Of a DNA stretch of 64,000 bases, positions 50,538 through 59,791 are shown in pieces. A program made the position numbers and the translations under genes. Positions within the stretch are counted from its first letter, which is position 1. Every line of letters begins with the position of its first letter. Origin of the DNA: Hesperophylax magnus (Eukaryota > Arthropoda > Insecta > Trichoptera > Limnephilidae); assembly GCA_026573805.1 (NCBI GenBank), contig JAIUSX010000184.1:8866001-8930000 (forward strand). The letters run 5' to 3'. The notes below the pieces were generated by a model. The model saw nothing but the letters and a program-made list of their open reading frames with translations, was not told the DNA's origin and did not search any database.

Positions 50538-53500
50538 TTAGGCGTTAAAGTAGTCCGGGAACCGAACACGCCTACCGGAATGTGTGGTCGTATGAGTGCG
50601 ATCCGGGTTGGTAGCGGGCAAAGGACGGGTTGAACTTATTCCTTGCGTAGTTTCCTGGGCAATGTACGCAGGTTTGAGGCGGTCTATAGTCACCGTTACT
50701 TCTTTGCCTCTGTTTAAAATGGTGAACGTTCTTTCGTTCCGGCGTACCACTTGGTGAGGGCCAGTGTAGGGTTGCTGGAGCGGGCTTTTCACGGTGTCGT
50801 CCCTTAGAAACACATGGGTAGCTGCGGGAAGGTCTTTAAAAATGAAACATTTCCTTTCGCCATGTCGGGAACCTTCCACCGGTCTTAGGTTGTTAAAATA
50901 TTGCCTCAGCTCTCTGAGGAAATCGCTGGTACTGACGTCGTTCGCTGGCCGAGCAACGAGGAATTCTCCAGGTAGGCGGAGTGGCTCTCCGTACACCAGT
51001 TCGGCTGAAGTGGCAGCGAGGTCATCCCTCCAAGCTGCCCTGATTCCCATCAACACTGTGGGAAGCGCCTCAGTCCAGCGGTCATTTTGATGGCATTTAA
51101 TCGCTGCCTTAAGCTGGCGGTGTAGCCTCTCAACCATGCCGTTAGCCGCAGGGTGGTAAGCCGTGGTACGTATTTGAGTCGTACCTGCCAGGCAGTTTAA
51201 CTCCCTGAACAGCCTCGACTCAAACTGTCTTCCTTGATCAGTTGTAATTCGGAGCGGAGTACCGAACCTGGTAATCCACCCCTGGTAGAAAGCGCGCGCT
51301 ACAGTTGCTGCTTCCTGGTCCCTAATCGGGAAAGCCTCTGGCCATCTTGTAAACCTGTCTACGCAGGTGAGGCAGTATCGGCATCCTTCAGATGAGGGCA
51401 TGATGATGATATCTATGTGCACATGCTCGAATCTGGCCGATGGTCTGGGAAAAGTTCCTAAGGGTGCTGACACGTGACGTGACACCTTACTGCGTTGGCA
51501 CTGTAGGCAGTTGCGTGCAAATTTACCCGCGTCCGCCTTAATGGCCGGCCAGACATAACGTTCAGTTATGAGCTTAACCGTTGTTTTGACGCCTGGGTGA
51601 GCCAGCTGATGGACTGCATTAAATGCTGCAAGCCGAAACTTTTTGGTGACGAAAGGTCTCGCTGTATTTGTAGACATATCACAGAATAAGTCCGTGTTGA
51701 TGCCGGGAATGCGCACTTTCTTAAGTTGTAGGCTAGAACTTCCCTTTAAGCATTGCTCTAGTTCCGTGTCGTTCACCTGATCAGCTGCCAGTGCTGCATA
51801 GTCCAGGGGAGCGTCGACTGACTCGACCCGGGAGAGGGCATCTGCGACGATATTATCCTTGCCCGCTACGTGGCGAATATCCGTGGTGAACTGGCTAATG
51901 AAGTCAAGGTGTCGGAACTGCCTTGGGGAGCATTTATCAGCCTTCTGGTGAAAGGCGAAAGTGATGGGCTTATGATCCGTAAATATGGTGAACGTCCTGC
52001 CCTCTACCATGTGTCTGAAGTGTTTCACAGCGAGGTAGATGGCCAGGAGTTCTCTGTCATAAGCGCCGTATTTTCTTTCAGCCGCGCTAAATTTCTTTGA
52101 AAAGAAACCCAGCGGTTCCCAGTGACCTGCGATGAGCTGCTGGAGTGCGGCGCCAGCTGTGGTGTCAGAAGCGTCGCTGACTATGGATAGTGGGGCTTCA
52201 CACTTTGGGTGAGCTAGTAAGGTCGCCTGAGCAAGGGCTTCCTTGCACTTGTCAAAGGCTTCCAAGGTCGCTGCTGTCCAGGAAATGGGCTGCTTGCCTT
52301 TCTGTTTTCCAGTGAGGAAATCATTGAGCGGTGCTTGCGTCTCTGCTGCATTGGGGAGAAACCTCCTATAAAAGTTGAGAGCTCCCAGAAAGCGTCGTAG
52401 ATCCTTCACCGTTTCAGGCCGACTGTAATTTTTTATTGCGTCGACTTTCTCTGGCAGGGGTGTAGTGCCTTCACCAGACACCAGGTACCCCAAGAATTTT
52501 ACTTCAGGCAATCCAAAATGGCATTTGCTGGCGTTGACGACCACCCCATATTCCTGCAGGCGCTGGAACAAGGTCTTGAGGTGGTTCATGTGTTCCTCCT
52601 CTGATGATGAGGCAATGAGGATGTCGTCGATGTATGCGTAGCAAAAGTCCAATCCTCTGGTGACCTCATCGATAAAACGTTGAAACGTCTGGGCTGCGTT
52701 GCGGAGGCCGAAGGACATCACTGGAAACTCGAAGAGTCCGAACGGCGTGGATATTGCCGTCTTCGGGATGTCTTCAGGAGCTACAGGAATCTGGTTGTAA
52801 GCTCGTACCAGGTCTATTGTGGAGAATATCTTGGTATCCCTCAGCGACTGGGCGAAATCTTGGATGTGTCGGACTGGGTACCGGTCAGGTATAGTTCTGG
52901 CGTTCAATCCGCGGTAATCACCGCATGGTCGCCATTGGTCGTCCTTCTTAGGGACCATGTGAAGTGGGGATGCCCAACAGCTCTCAGAAGGCCGGGCAAT
53001 TCCTAATCGGACCATGGTCTCAAACTCCTTCTTGGCCCGTTTGAGCTTGTCAGGGGCGAGGCGGCGAGGACGTTCTGCAACTGGAGGACCTGGAGTAGTC
53101 TTAATGTGGTGAAGGGTAGTATGGCGAACTTCCTTCATGGCGCCGTCAGGGCGCGTAAGGTCCGGATACTGTTGTAAAAGTTTGTGGTAGGGGGATGTCC
53201 CTGTGACAGTCTTGATGGAAGCGGTCATGTTGTTACTGCGCCTGCCTGTAGTTGTCAGGTTCGTCACCTGATCCAGCAGTCGTCTGTTGTGGACGTCAAC
53301 TAGGAGCTCGAATCGTGCTAGAAAATCCGCTCCTATGATGGGCCTGGAGACGTCAGCAATGACGAAACTCCAAGTAAAATCACGACGTAGGCCTAGGTCC
53401 AGGTTGAGCGTCAGGCTTCCATACGTCGCGATGGTGCTTCCATTTGCGGCCGCCAATTCGTAGGACTGCTTGGCCGGACGGCCTTGGACTAGGCGTCGTG

Positions 53501-53609
53501 GGTAAACGCAGAGATCCGCGCCGGTGTCCACGAGAAACTGGATGCGAGTTGCCCGGTCAGTTACGAAGAGGCGACTTAATTGTGCCGGGCTGCTGGTGCT
53601 GGTCGCCAT
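50538..53609 (-). CDS. pol: Ty3-type pol polyprotein (protease, RT, RNase H, integrase)
   Basis: 1023 residues. ATG at 53607-53609 overlaps the gag stop (TGATG), so re-initiation is the likely route to pol expression. Aspartic protease: QFLVDTGADLCVYP (about residue 24). RT: FSTIDLVRAYNQIPVA, MSFGLRNAAQTFQRF and catalytic FCYAYIDDILIASS. RNase H: LSIVSDASDTTAGAAL, YDRELLAIYLAVKHF, IFTDHKPITFAF and VADALSR. Integrase: an H-H-C-C zinc site (HQLAHPGVKT ... NCLQCQRSK), then the D-D-E core (FEHVHIDIIIMP, RITTDQGRQFES, ANGMVERLHRQLKA). A C-terminal region ends PLQQPYTGPHQVVRR. No interruption is seen. Confidence 0.95.
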   Translation of the reverse strand: MATSTSSPAQLSRLFVTDRATRIQFLVDTGADLCVYPRRLVQGRPAKQSYELAAANGSTIATYGSLTLNLDLGLRRDFTWSFVIADVSRPIIGADFLARFELLVDVHNRRLLDQVTNLTTTGRRSNNMTASIKTVTGTSPYHKLLQQYPDLTRPDGAMKEVRHTTLHHIKTTPGPPVAERPRRLAPDKLKRAKKEFETMVRLGIARPSESCWASPLHMVPKKDDQWRPCGDYRGLNARTIPDRYPVRHIQDFAQSLRDTKIFSTIDLVRAYNQIPVAPEDIPKTAISTPFGLFEFPVMSFGLRNAAQTFQRFIDEVTRGLDFCYAYIDDILIASSSEEEHMNHLKTLFQRLQEYGVVVNASKCHFGLPEVKFLGYLVSGEGTTPLPEKVDAIKNYSRPETVKDLRRFLGALNFYRRFLPNAAETQAPLNDFLTGKQKGKQPISWTAATLEAFDKCKEALAQATLLAHPKCEAPLSIVSDASDTTAGAALQQLIAGHWEPLGFFSKKFSAAERKYGAYDRELLAIYLAVKHFRHMVEGRTFTIFTDHKPITFAFHQKADKCSPRQFRHLDFISQFTTDIRHVAGKDNIVADALSRVESVDAPLDYAALAADQVNDTELEQCLKGSSSLQLKKVRIPGINTDLFCDMSTNTARPFVTKKFRLAAFNAVHQLAHPGVKTTVKLITERYVWPAIKADAGKFARNCLQCQRSKVSRHVSAPLGTFPRPSARFEHVHIDIIIMPSSEGCRYCLTCVDRFTRWPEAFPIRDQEAATVARAFYQGWITRFGTPLRITTDQGRQFESRLFRELNCLAGTTQIRTTAYHPAANGMVERLHRQLKAAIKCHQNDRWTEALPTVLMGIRAAWRDDLAATSAELVYGEPLRLPGEFLVARPANDVSTSDFLRELRQYFNNLRPVEGSRHGERKCFIFKDLPAATHVFLRDDTVKSPLQQPYTGPHQVVRRNERTFTILNRGKEVTVTIDRLKPAYIAQETTQGISSTRPLPATNPDRTHTTTHSGRRVRFPDYFNA

Positions 53610-54436
53610 CAGTGTGAGCCCATGGCGTTTCCCTCAAAATTGCAGGGTTTTATGCAGGAGTACGCCTTGGTACCGAACTTCCAGTGGTACCAGCATTTGC
53701 CTTCTACATGCCGACCCCTGGAACGACTGCGCGAACGATGTTGCCGCCAACGAGGACTGGTACTCCTGGATGGGCGTTCCTGAGAGCGCAGCGTCGAAAT
53801 TTCCCGTCGTAGGGTGGCTATTTCATCATGGAGCGGCAGCATCATCTTCTGCATCCTATCTATTAGGCAGTCTTCGTCGGAACCCCGGGGAGAGACTTCA
53901 CTGACCCCTGGCCTGCTAGCATAGTCGTCTATGGCGTCCGCGAGATCCGCCATCTTGTCCAGCGGGGTGCCTTGTTGTGTCGCCAGGACCACTTGCATAC
54001 TTCGCGGAAGCCTGCCCATCCAAAGTGTCTTCAGCACCTCATCAGGCACTGCGCTGCCCGCAAGGGTGCGTAGATGACGAAGAAACTGCGAAGGTTTTCG
54101 GTCACCCCTCTCCTCATGCTCCAGGAGTCTCCTTGTCTTCTGCTCCTGGGTAGAGCTCAAGCGCTTTGTAAGTTCTCTCTTAAGCAGGGTGTACGCTCCG
54201 ACTTCAGGGGGGTTGACAATAATGTCCCGGACCTCTTGGGCGTACGTGGGATCCAGGGCCCCAAGGATAAAACCGAACTTGGTCGACTCCACCGTCACTG
54301 ATGCAGCTTCGAAACTCCTTTCAACCATAGCAAACCACAGCTCCGGATCGTTAGGGCAGAACGGGGGAATCCGCACAGCTACGCGGTTGACTTCCGGCGG
54401 CGAAACTGACGTCGTAGAGTCGGTCGGGAGAGACAT
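53609..54436 (-). CDS. gag: Ty3-type Gag
   Basis: ATG at 54434-54436; 275 residues ending MGSH then TGA. The capsid-like region starts with VAVRIPPFCPNDPELWFAMV and continues TKFGFILGALDPTYAQEVRD, SQFLRHLRTLAG and LKTLWMGRLPRSMQVVLATQ, the usual gag order in this arthropod group. The Arg/Ser-rich linker (RSTSPRWRQHRSRSRSRGRH) precedes a Cys-His box CWYHWKFGTKAYSCIKPC, that is C-x2-H-x9-C-x3-C, not the common CCHC knuckle. It forms the particle that packages element RNA. Its stop overlaps the pol start by one base. Confidence 0.92.
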   Translation of the reverse strand: MSLPTDSTTSVSPPEVNRVAVRIPPFCPNDPELWFAMVERSFEAASVTVESTKFGFILGALDPTYAQEVRDIIVNPPEVGAYTLLKRELTKRLSSTQEQKTRRLLEHEERGDRKPSQFLRHLRTLAGSAVPDEVLKTLWMGRLPRSMQVVLATQQGTPLDKMADLADAIDDYASRPGVSEVSPRGSDEDCLIDRMQKMMLPLHDEIATLRREISTLRSQERPSRSTSPRWRQHRSRSRSRGRHVEGKCWYHWKFGTKAYSCIKPCNFEGNAMGSH

Positions 54437-54484
54437 TTAAAAAAAATAAATAATCGTAGTACACGATAACACAAAATATTCGAA

Positions 54485-54503
54485 CTCACGTCGTAGGTCA
54501 CCA
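54485..54503 (-). promoter_or_regulatory. Primer-binding site
   Basis: Minus strand TGGTGACCTACGACGTGAG begins one base inside the 5' LTR. The leading TGG pairs with a tRNA CCA end. It resembles, imperfectly, the 3' end of eukaryotic tRNA-Trp (recalled TGGTGACCCCGACGTGA). Confidence 0.75.
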
Positions 54504-54504
54504 C

Positions 54505-55014
54505 TGTGGTTATCGTGGTGTATAAATGAAAAGATCTCTCACTCAGGTATAACGTTTATTGATAAGTTGTCAGCTGATTTTAAAATCACAATATTTCACG
54601 TTTGGTACGTACAAAGGAATGCGCGCGAACTAAGCCGTAGTAAATCGTAGGTACAGCCGAACGATAGTAGTTACTGAACACTGATAATATGCTCGCTGCG
54701 TCGGGCCTATTTATACTAGACGGCCGACGGTAGCAGTGGGTAGATAGATGGCAACTAAATTGAAGACACTCGCTCGATCTGGATCATTCGCGAACTTTCG
54801 ATGGCTTGGCAATTATGCCTAGGCGGCAGACTCGTTCCTTCTGGCGAGTTCTCGTAATGTGTAAGACTGATAGCGTCATAGTATTGTCGCGAGTAGATAG
54901 AGTACGTAGATTACTTTGTTTACGATTTAACGAGCAAGTAGCAAGTAGGTACCTACCTAAGTAGCAAGTAGCAGTTTATTATTAATTATTTAATCTGGAT
55001 AATTCGACGCCACA
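54505..55014 (-). repeat. 5' LTR of the Ty3-type element
   Basis: 510 bp, appearing identical to 49747-50256. On the minus strand it carries a TATA box (TATAAATAGG; core at 54709-54715), followed ~25-45 nt downstream by ATCAGTGTTCAGTAAC, with arthropod initiator-like TCAGT. It is thus the probable promoter of the gag-pol transcript. Confidence 0.95.
54709..54715 (-). promoter_or_regulatory. TATA box of the Ty3 5' LTR
   Basis: TATAAAT on the minus strand (plus ATTTATA), with GC-rich flanks. TCAGT initiator-like pentamers follow at appropriate distance. The same element occurs at 49951-49957 in the other LTR. Confidence 0.7.
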
Positions 55015-55254
55015 TATAAATAAAAATAAAAGTTCTTCACCATGTTGCATTCGAATACGCGTCTGTTTTTATATTTATATAGATGTCACCTGTGACAGGT
55101 AAAAACATGGTTTTTTTTTAACAGCGCCATCTGTTTGGACATGCTTTTTTTAAAAATAGAACCATCTGTTGGACGTAAAATCAACACGAGCTATTGTTTA
55201 TCTATCTGCACAAACAGACTGAGCCACAGCAACGCTTGGCGGGGTACAGCTAGT
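55015..55254 (+). mobile_element. Possible Helitron 3' end
   Basis: Ends GCTTGGCGGGGTACAGCTAG|T (CTAG at 55250-55253) after a short potential stem (GCCA ... TGGC at about 55223-55240). This is the style of lepidopteran Helitron termini. It also contains CACCTGTGACAGGT (about 55087-55100). The Ty3 element inserted just upstream. There is no Rep/Hel coding sequence. Confidence 0.4.
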
Positions 55255-55433
55255 ATAGAATAAGATGCGAGAATTTCTTTTACACATTATTTTATCTTTT
55301 AGCTAACTTTTCTCGATTATTGATTCGATCCATATCATCATATTTTTATTGCATCCATGCATATTTATATTAAAATTACCGATAACATTTCAAAACAAAC
55401 TACTACATAGATATAATATTCTTGGAACCTCAC

Positions 55434-55563
55434 CAAGGTTGAGTGAAGCTTTGAGAGTCTTTGCAAGCAGTGGTGGAAGCAAGGAAGCCTCATCTCCCTG
55501 CATCTTGATGACTCGTTCACAGGGACTGCCCTTACACGAACGGGAGATATCCACCACCATGCC
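55434..55563 (-). CDS. DENND2: DENND2-like protein, exon D (end of cDENN)
   Basis: A 130-bp exon on the minus strand. The acceptor ATTTGCAG|GGC is immediately above 55563 and the donor CTTG|GTGAGG at 55433-55428. It encodes GMVVDISRSCKGSPCERVIK then MQGDEASLLPPLLAKTLKAS and LNL, corresponding to the V(L)MVDL ... LLP.L...L stretch that ends the central DENN subdomain. It enters in phase 0 and leaves one G to start the glycine codon of exon E. The next exon is 16.9 kb away, across three retrotransposons. Confidence 0.87.
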
Positions 55564-55876
55564 CTGCAAATAGTAAAATATTATTTCCTCTTCGTATGGT
55601 GCCCTCTCCCATTGGAGATTAGCTGGCATCGGGGCAATCTTCACTCTCCAGCTTCAACCATCAGGTGTTAATGCTGTGTTTTTCATTAAAAGCCAGGAGA
55701 TAATATGTATTAACAGACCGATTACGATCACTGTGTATTTTACAAGTATATCAATGGAAGGTACTATATATATATAATATATAAATATATATTTTTATTT
55801 ATTCAGTGACATGGTTATTACAATTATTAGGAATGTTTAGACCACCAAGCTAGGCACATGCCCGTGCTTTGTAATA

Positions 55877-56993
55877 CAGTAGAACCCCGTTAATTCGAAC
55901 CCCGATAATTCGAAAAAACGCGTAATTCGAAATTTTCGCCAAAAAAATTTCCGCAGAAAATTTTTTTCATACATTTTTTTTTTTAATTCGAAATTCGTTA
56001 ATTCGTAATTCGAAATTTATTTTTGTTCGCGCACGAAAATTTGTTCATGTAATTCGAAAAAATTAGATTTTTGCGAAAATAAATCATAATATTTCGTAAA
56101 TCTGAATCTAAAAGTCAGCCGTAGCGGTAAAACGCCAAAAAATGTATTTTTACGTGGTTATACATCGTCCTAATTAGTATTATTATTTTGTAAATCTGAA
56201 TCGATTTACAATGGAATGTCGTACTTTTTCAAATTTATTTCGAATATCCGAGTTTGAAGGGCTGAGAAAATACGTTTTACGCGGATATATGTCGTAGTTT
56301 TACGAGTTTACACCAAATATCTGAACTTAGAGGGTCGGCCTCGACGGAAATCGGCCGCGCATTCTCGATTTACACGGAAATATATTGTATTTTTGCGAAT
56401 TTATTTCGAATATCTGAATTTAAAGAGCCGGCCGCGAATTCTCGTTTTACGCGGAAATATATCGTATTTTTGCGAATTTATTTCGAATATCTCAATTTAA
56501 AGAGTCGGCCGCGATGGAATACGGCCACGAATTCTCGTTTTACGCGGAAATATATCGTATTTTTACGAATTTAAATTCAGATATTTGAAATAAAAGGCCG
56601 GCCGCGACGGAAAATTACCGCGAAATCTCGATTTACGCGGAAATATATCGTATTTTTACAAATATCTCAATTTAAAGGGTAGGCCGCGACAGAAATCGGC
56701 AGCGAAATCTCGATTTACGCGTAAATATATAGCATTTTTACTAATTTATTGCGAATATCTGAATTTAAAGGGCCCGTCACTATGGTAATCGGCCGCGAAG
56801 ATAAAGAAATAATTGGTATTAATACGAATTTACAACTAAAATACCATCCGGATTTGAAGAGGCGGCCGAGAAAATCGATTTTCGGCTTATTTTTTTTTTT
56901 TTTTTTCATAAAATTTCGAATTACGTGGGAATTCGTTAATTCGAAATTTGATTTTTGATGTCCCGTGGATTTCGAATTAACGAGGTTCTACTG
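55877..56993. mobile_element. Pogo/Tigger-like element carrying an internal tandem array
   Basis: The ends CAGTAGAACCCCGTTAATTC + GAA and (reverse complement of the right end) CAGTAGAACCTCGTTAATTC + GAA are flanked by TA at 55875-55876 and 56994-56995. TAATTCGAA motifs cluster at both ends. The 1.1-kb interior has no transposase frame but is filled with ~80-125-bp tandem units. Non-autonomous. Confidence 0.85.
56100..56880. repeat. Satellite-like tandem array inside the pogo-like element
   Basis: At least seven diverged units share TTTACGCGGAAATATATCGT + ATTTTT, CGAATTTATTTCGAATATCT + GAATTTAAAG and GGCCGGCCGCGACGGAAATC + GG. Anchor ATATATCGTATTTTT-type sequences recur at about 56285, 56380, 56457, 56549, 56645 and 56725. 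Unit length varies by loss of the GGAAATCGG block. Confidence 0.8.
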
Positions 56994-57994
56994 TAATTGA
57001 TCCCTTTAGGGCAGGATCACAACAGGATTCATGACAATCGACAGTTACATTGTTCCTATGTCTCGTTTTTATGATGGGTTTGTGTTTCCTACTACAACAT
57101 GGTTCTCATTAATTCTATCAAAATAAAATAAAAATTATTTTAAAAACATTAAAAAATGGCAAATTACTTAAAGTGTAAGTATAAAATAAACTTTAAAAGC
57201 TTCTAAAGGTACTATACTGGCAGCAACAAGGCAACAAGCCTCACTGATGCTAAATATGTCTATATCCGAATTGATTCTGTTTAACAGCAATATTGCTCTC
57301 CCTACCGGCACTACCATAGGTAAGTTAGTCCTGCAGGTTGGGAGATAAAATAGACAATGCTGTCGGTGAAGGAGGTGGTAGCTGATATTTCAAATCATCC
57401 ACGAATCAGTCTGAAGAAATGTGTAGCAATGCGCACATCCCTCCTGACCCGTAGATGGTTCATCCCGAGCATACCCAAAAAAAAGTCAGTAGGATGGTGC
57501 CACGGGTAGTAGCTATACCCTCATGTAAAGAAAACTCAACATGAGTTTGTTTACAACATCTTCTCATTAAAAAGACCCTCCGCACAGCATTGTGCAGAGT
57601 TTTTTTATAAGCAGAAGATTATTAGAGAGTTATCTCTTCCACGCCTGCTCATGATTCAGATCATAAAAGTGTGTTAATTATATAATTGGGTAATCACATC
57701 CAGGTCTAACAGCAATTAAAAAAAAGAACTCCACAAACTAAGGAACAATAGTTTTATAGTGGAAATATGCTGGGCATTTGGCACGACTTACAAATAACCG
57801 TCAGAATCGCAACAGCGTCAAATGGGGCGTTCTTTGTTGGGAAAGAGAAACAAAGGTCGCCTACAGATAAGACATGAACGATTTGAAGAGTTCTGCAAGT
57901 TTCGTATGGGTGAGAGCCGCCACGAATCAAAAATCTGGCAAAAATTAGACACCAGACGGTTAATGAAGAAGCTTTTGATGTGAACACGGCACAA

Positions 57995-58215
57995 GAGTCC
58001 CAACTTCTCCCTACTAACCGGAGCCTGCAAGTGCGGTGTGTTGTGTGTTGAAGGGAGTGGGGATGGGAAAGAGATGGGAAGAGGGGGGTGGGATAGTACC
58101 TGGCTATTCAGATATGGTTATCAAACACTGCTAAAGCCATTTCAAGCAATGTTTTGATTCTGAATGGTGGTATTTCACCAGGGTGATACTGAGAGCATCT
58201 ACCACTCTAATAAAG
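57995..58215 (-). repeat. SINE copy (family 1) next to exon C
   Basis: AGAGTCCCAACTTCTCCCTA, GGGATGGGAAAGAGATGGGA, CTGGCTATTCAGATATGGTT, TTCTGAATGGTGGTATTTCA and CAGGGTGATACTGAGAGCAT. It ends about 24 bp from the exon C splice donor and lies in the same orientation as the gene. Confidence 0.75.
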
Positions 58216-58238
58216 ATAAAGAAAAGATAAAATCTCAC

Positions 58239-58416
58239 CTCCTGGAAGTTGAGGCTGTCCATGTCCTGGTCCTGTTGAGACAGGCCACACAGTATGGGGA
58301 TGGGTGCCTCCATCATGTCCCTGCGGATCTCAGCGGGGATGCTGGCTATGAGGACATGTTGCCAGGTGAAGGGGTACAAGATGGACTGCAGACCCTCCAT
58401 GCATGCTGACAACTTG
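58239..58416 (-). CDS. DENND2: DENND2-like protein, exon C (core of cDENN)
   Basis: A 178-bp exon on the minus strand. The acceptor TATGTTTCCAG|C is just above 58416 and the donor CAGGAG|GTGAGA at 58238-58233. The first C completes AG from exon B to serine, giving DKLSKLSACMEGLQS. ILYPFTWQHVLIASIPAEI and MMEAPIPILCGLS follow. The L.YPF.WQH...P..P signature is the most conserved block of the cDENN subdomain, which contacts the Rab substrate. It exits in phase 0 to exon D. Confidence 0.92.
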
Positions 58417-59791
58417 CTGGAAACATAAAACAAACAAATAATGTGGTACTTGGCTTCTAATAAGCTGACCTCTGTATCAGGCTAATAGATTCTTCAACTG
58501 TGTGCAGCTGCTAACCCTATATAGAATGCAAATAAGCCCAAACATTGAATTTGACACGAATCCACCTACGTTTGTTTGCTTGACATGCAGTCCCAGATAT
58601 TGCATGCATGCTGTTGTGGGGATAAAGTCGAGGTATAGAACAGCTTATAGAACTTAAACTTATCGAACATTAATGTAAGTTATTAGACCAATGAAAAGAG
58701 TTCTTTGTAAGTTATTTATTCATTATCCATATAGATGAAGATTCATAGCTACTTAAACTACAAAAATTGACTTTAATTTTAAAAATCAAATTCAAATACG
58801 CATACATATTTTTTTAACTTAAGTAATTGCTGTCAAAAAACAGGAGATTCAGAATATTTAAAAAAAATTATGTAATTTTTTCTCTATAAGTTGGTTTTAT
58901 TTTAACTATAGTAGATAGGCATTTTGATTTTTTTTATTTTTTATTATAAAAAAAAAACAAATAAAACCCAAGATATAATTGCATAGTAAGTATAAAAATA
59001 TAATGCAGTACCCAATTCCAAGCGCTTGCAACATTGTTCCAAACAGGGGTATGTGTGATGGAAGGTTAACCTCTTCACCGTTTTCCTGATTTTCCTGTTT
59101 TTTTCAGGATAACAGGTGTGAGCAGCTCTCTATGAAAAAACTTTGTCTAATTAGGCCCTGAGGGTAATTATTTCTCTCAGGGCCTCCTGTGTGAAGTTAA
59201 GTTAAAAAAATAAATATTACAATCGAAACAGTATCGTTAACAGACAAAACGTAGGTATTGCGAGTCTGTTTAGACATTTCATCGGGGCAGGTTTAGAAAA
59301 ACAAGAAGTACAGAACTCCCGTTCACAGTTGATATCGACTGCTTGAGAATTTGAAACAAGTTACTGGCATCTTTTTTCCTTAATATAAACCAGACCTCTT
59401 CAAGACCTTAATCAACAAAAAACCCCTTTCTCGACCTTCCTCACAACATGACCCAACCAGGTGGTGATTTAACTCCCTTTGTTTTGTTGTATACAGTAAA
59501 ACAAGGGGGTTTCCAGTGGTACCACAAAAATTTACAAATTTAAAAAACAATTAATCAAATGGAAAATTCTTTTCCTCTGAAGCTGGTAAATTGTCGAACA
59601 CCCCATGTCAAACTTGGTGAACTTCATTGAACGGACTGGACTACTTTCAAAGGAATAAGGTGAAACGTGGGAGTGCTTACAGGACCTATGCAAATCGTCT
59701 CCATATTGCATAATAATAATTCAAAGGAAAAAAAAAACACAATTTGGAATAATATTATGCAGACAAAAAAAAAAAAAATACACCAACTAAC
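58417..59791 (-). other. Intron B-C of the DENND2-like gene
   Basis: A 1375-bp AT-rich intron. About 59155-59195 contains a GGCCCTGAGGG ... CTCAGGGCC hairpin of the type seen at repeat-B ends. Nothing else recognised. Confidence 0.7.

Larger units (their letters stand above)
49747..55014 (-). mobile_element. Complete Ty3-type LTR retrotransposon, CsRn1/Kabuki-like
   Basis: A 5.27-kb minus-strand element with 510-bp LTRs (TGTGG ... CCACA) that appear identical, flanked by a 4-bp duplication TATA (49743-49746 and 55015-55018). From 5' to 3' it carries a primer-binding site, gag, pol (protease-RT-RNase H-integrase), a polypurine tract and the 3' LTR. gag and pol are adjacent frames overlapping by one base (TGATG). 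An atypical Cys-His box in gag and a PBS resembling the 3' end of tRNA-Trp match what I recall of the CsRn1/Kabuki group. Identical LTRs and open frames mean a very recent insertion. Confidence 0.95.
55564..58238 (-). other. Intron C-D of the DENND2-like gene
   Basis: A 2675-bp intron. It contains the pogo-like element at 55877-56993, a SINE copy at 57995-58215 and otherwise unremarkable AT-rich DNA, with a few matches to repeat-B-like ends near 57565-57620. Confidence 0.75.

Noticed and set aside
50794..54440. Plus-strand frames opposite Ty3 gag-pol
   Set aside because: Antisense shadows of intact gag and pol.
54485..54503. Firm assignment of tRNA-Trp as primer
   Set aside because: The match to the recalled tRNA-Trp 3' end is imperfect after position 8, so it is only reported as a resemblance.
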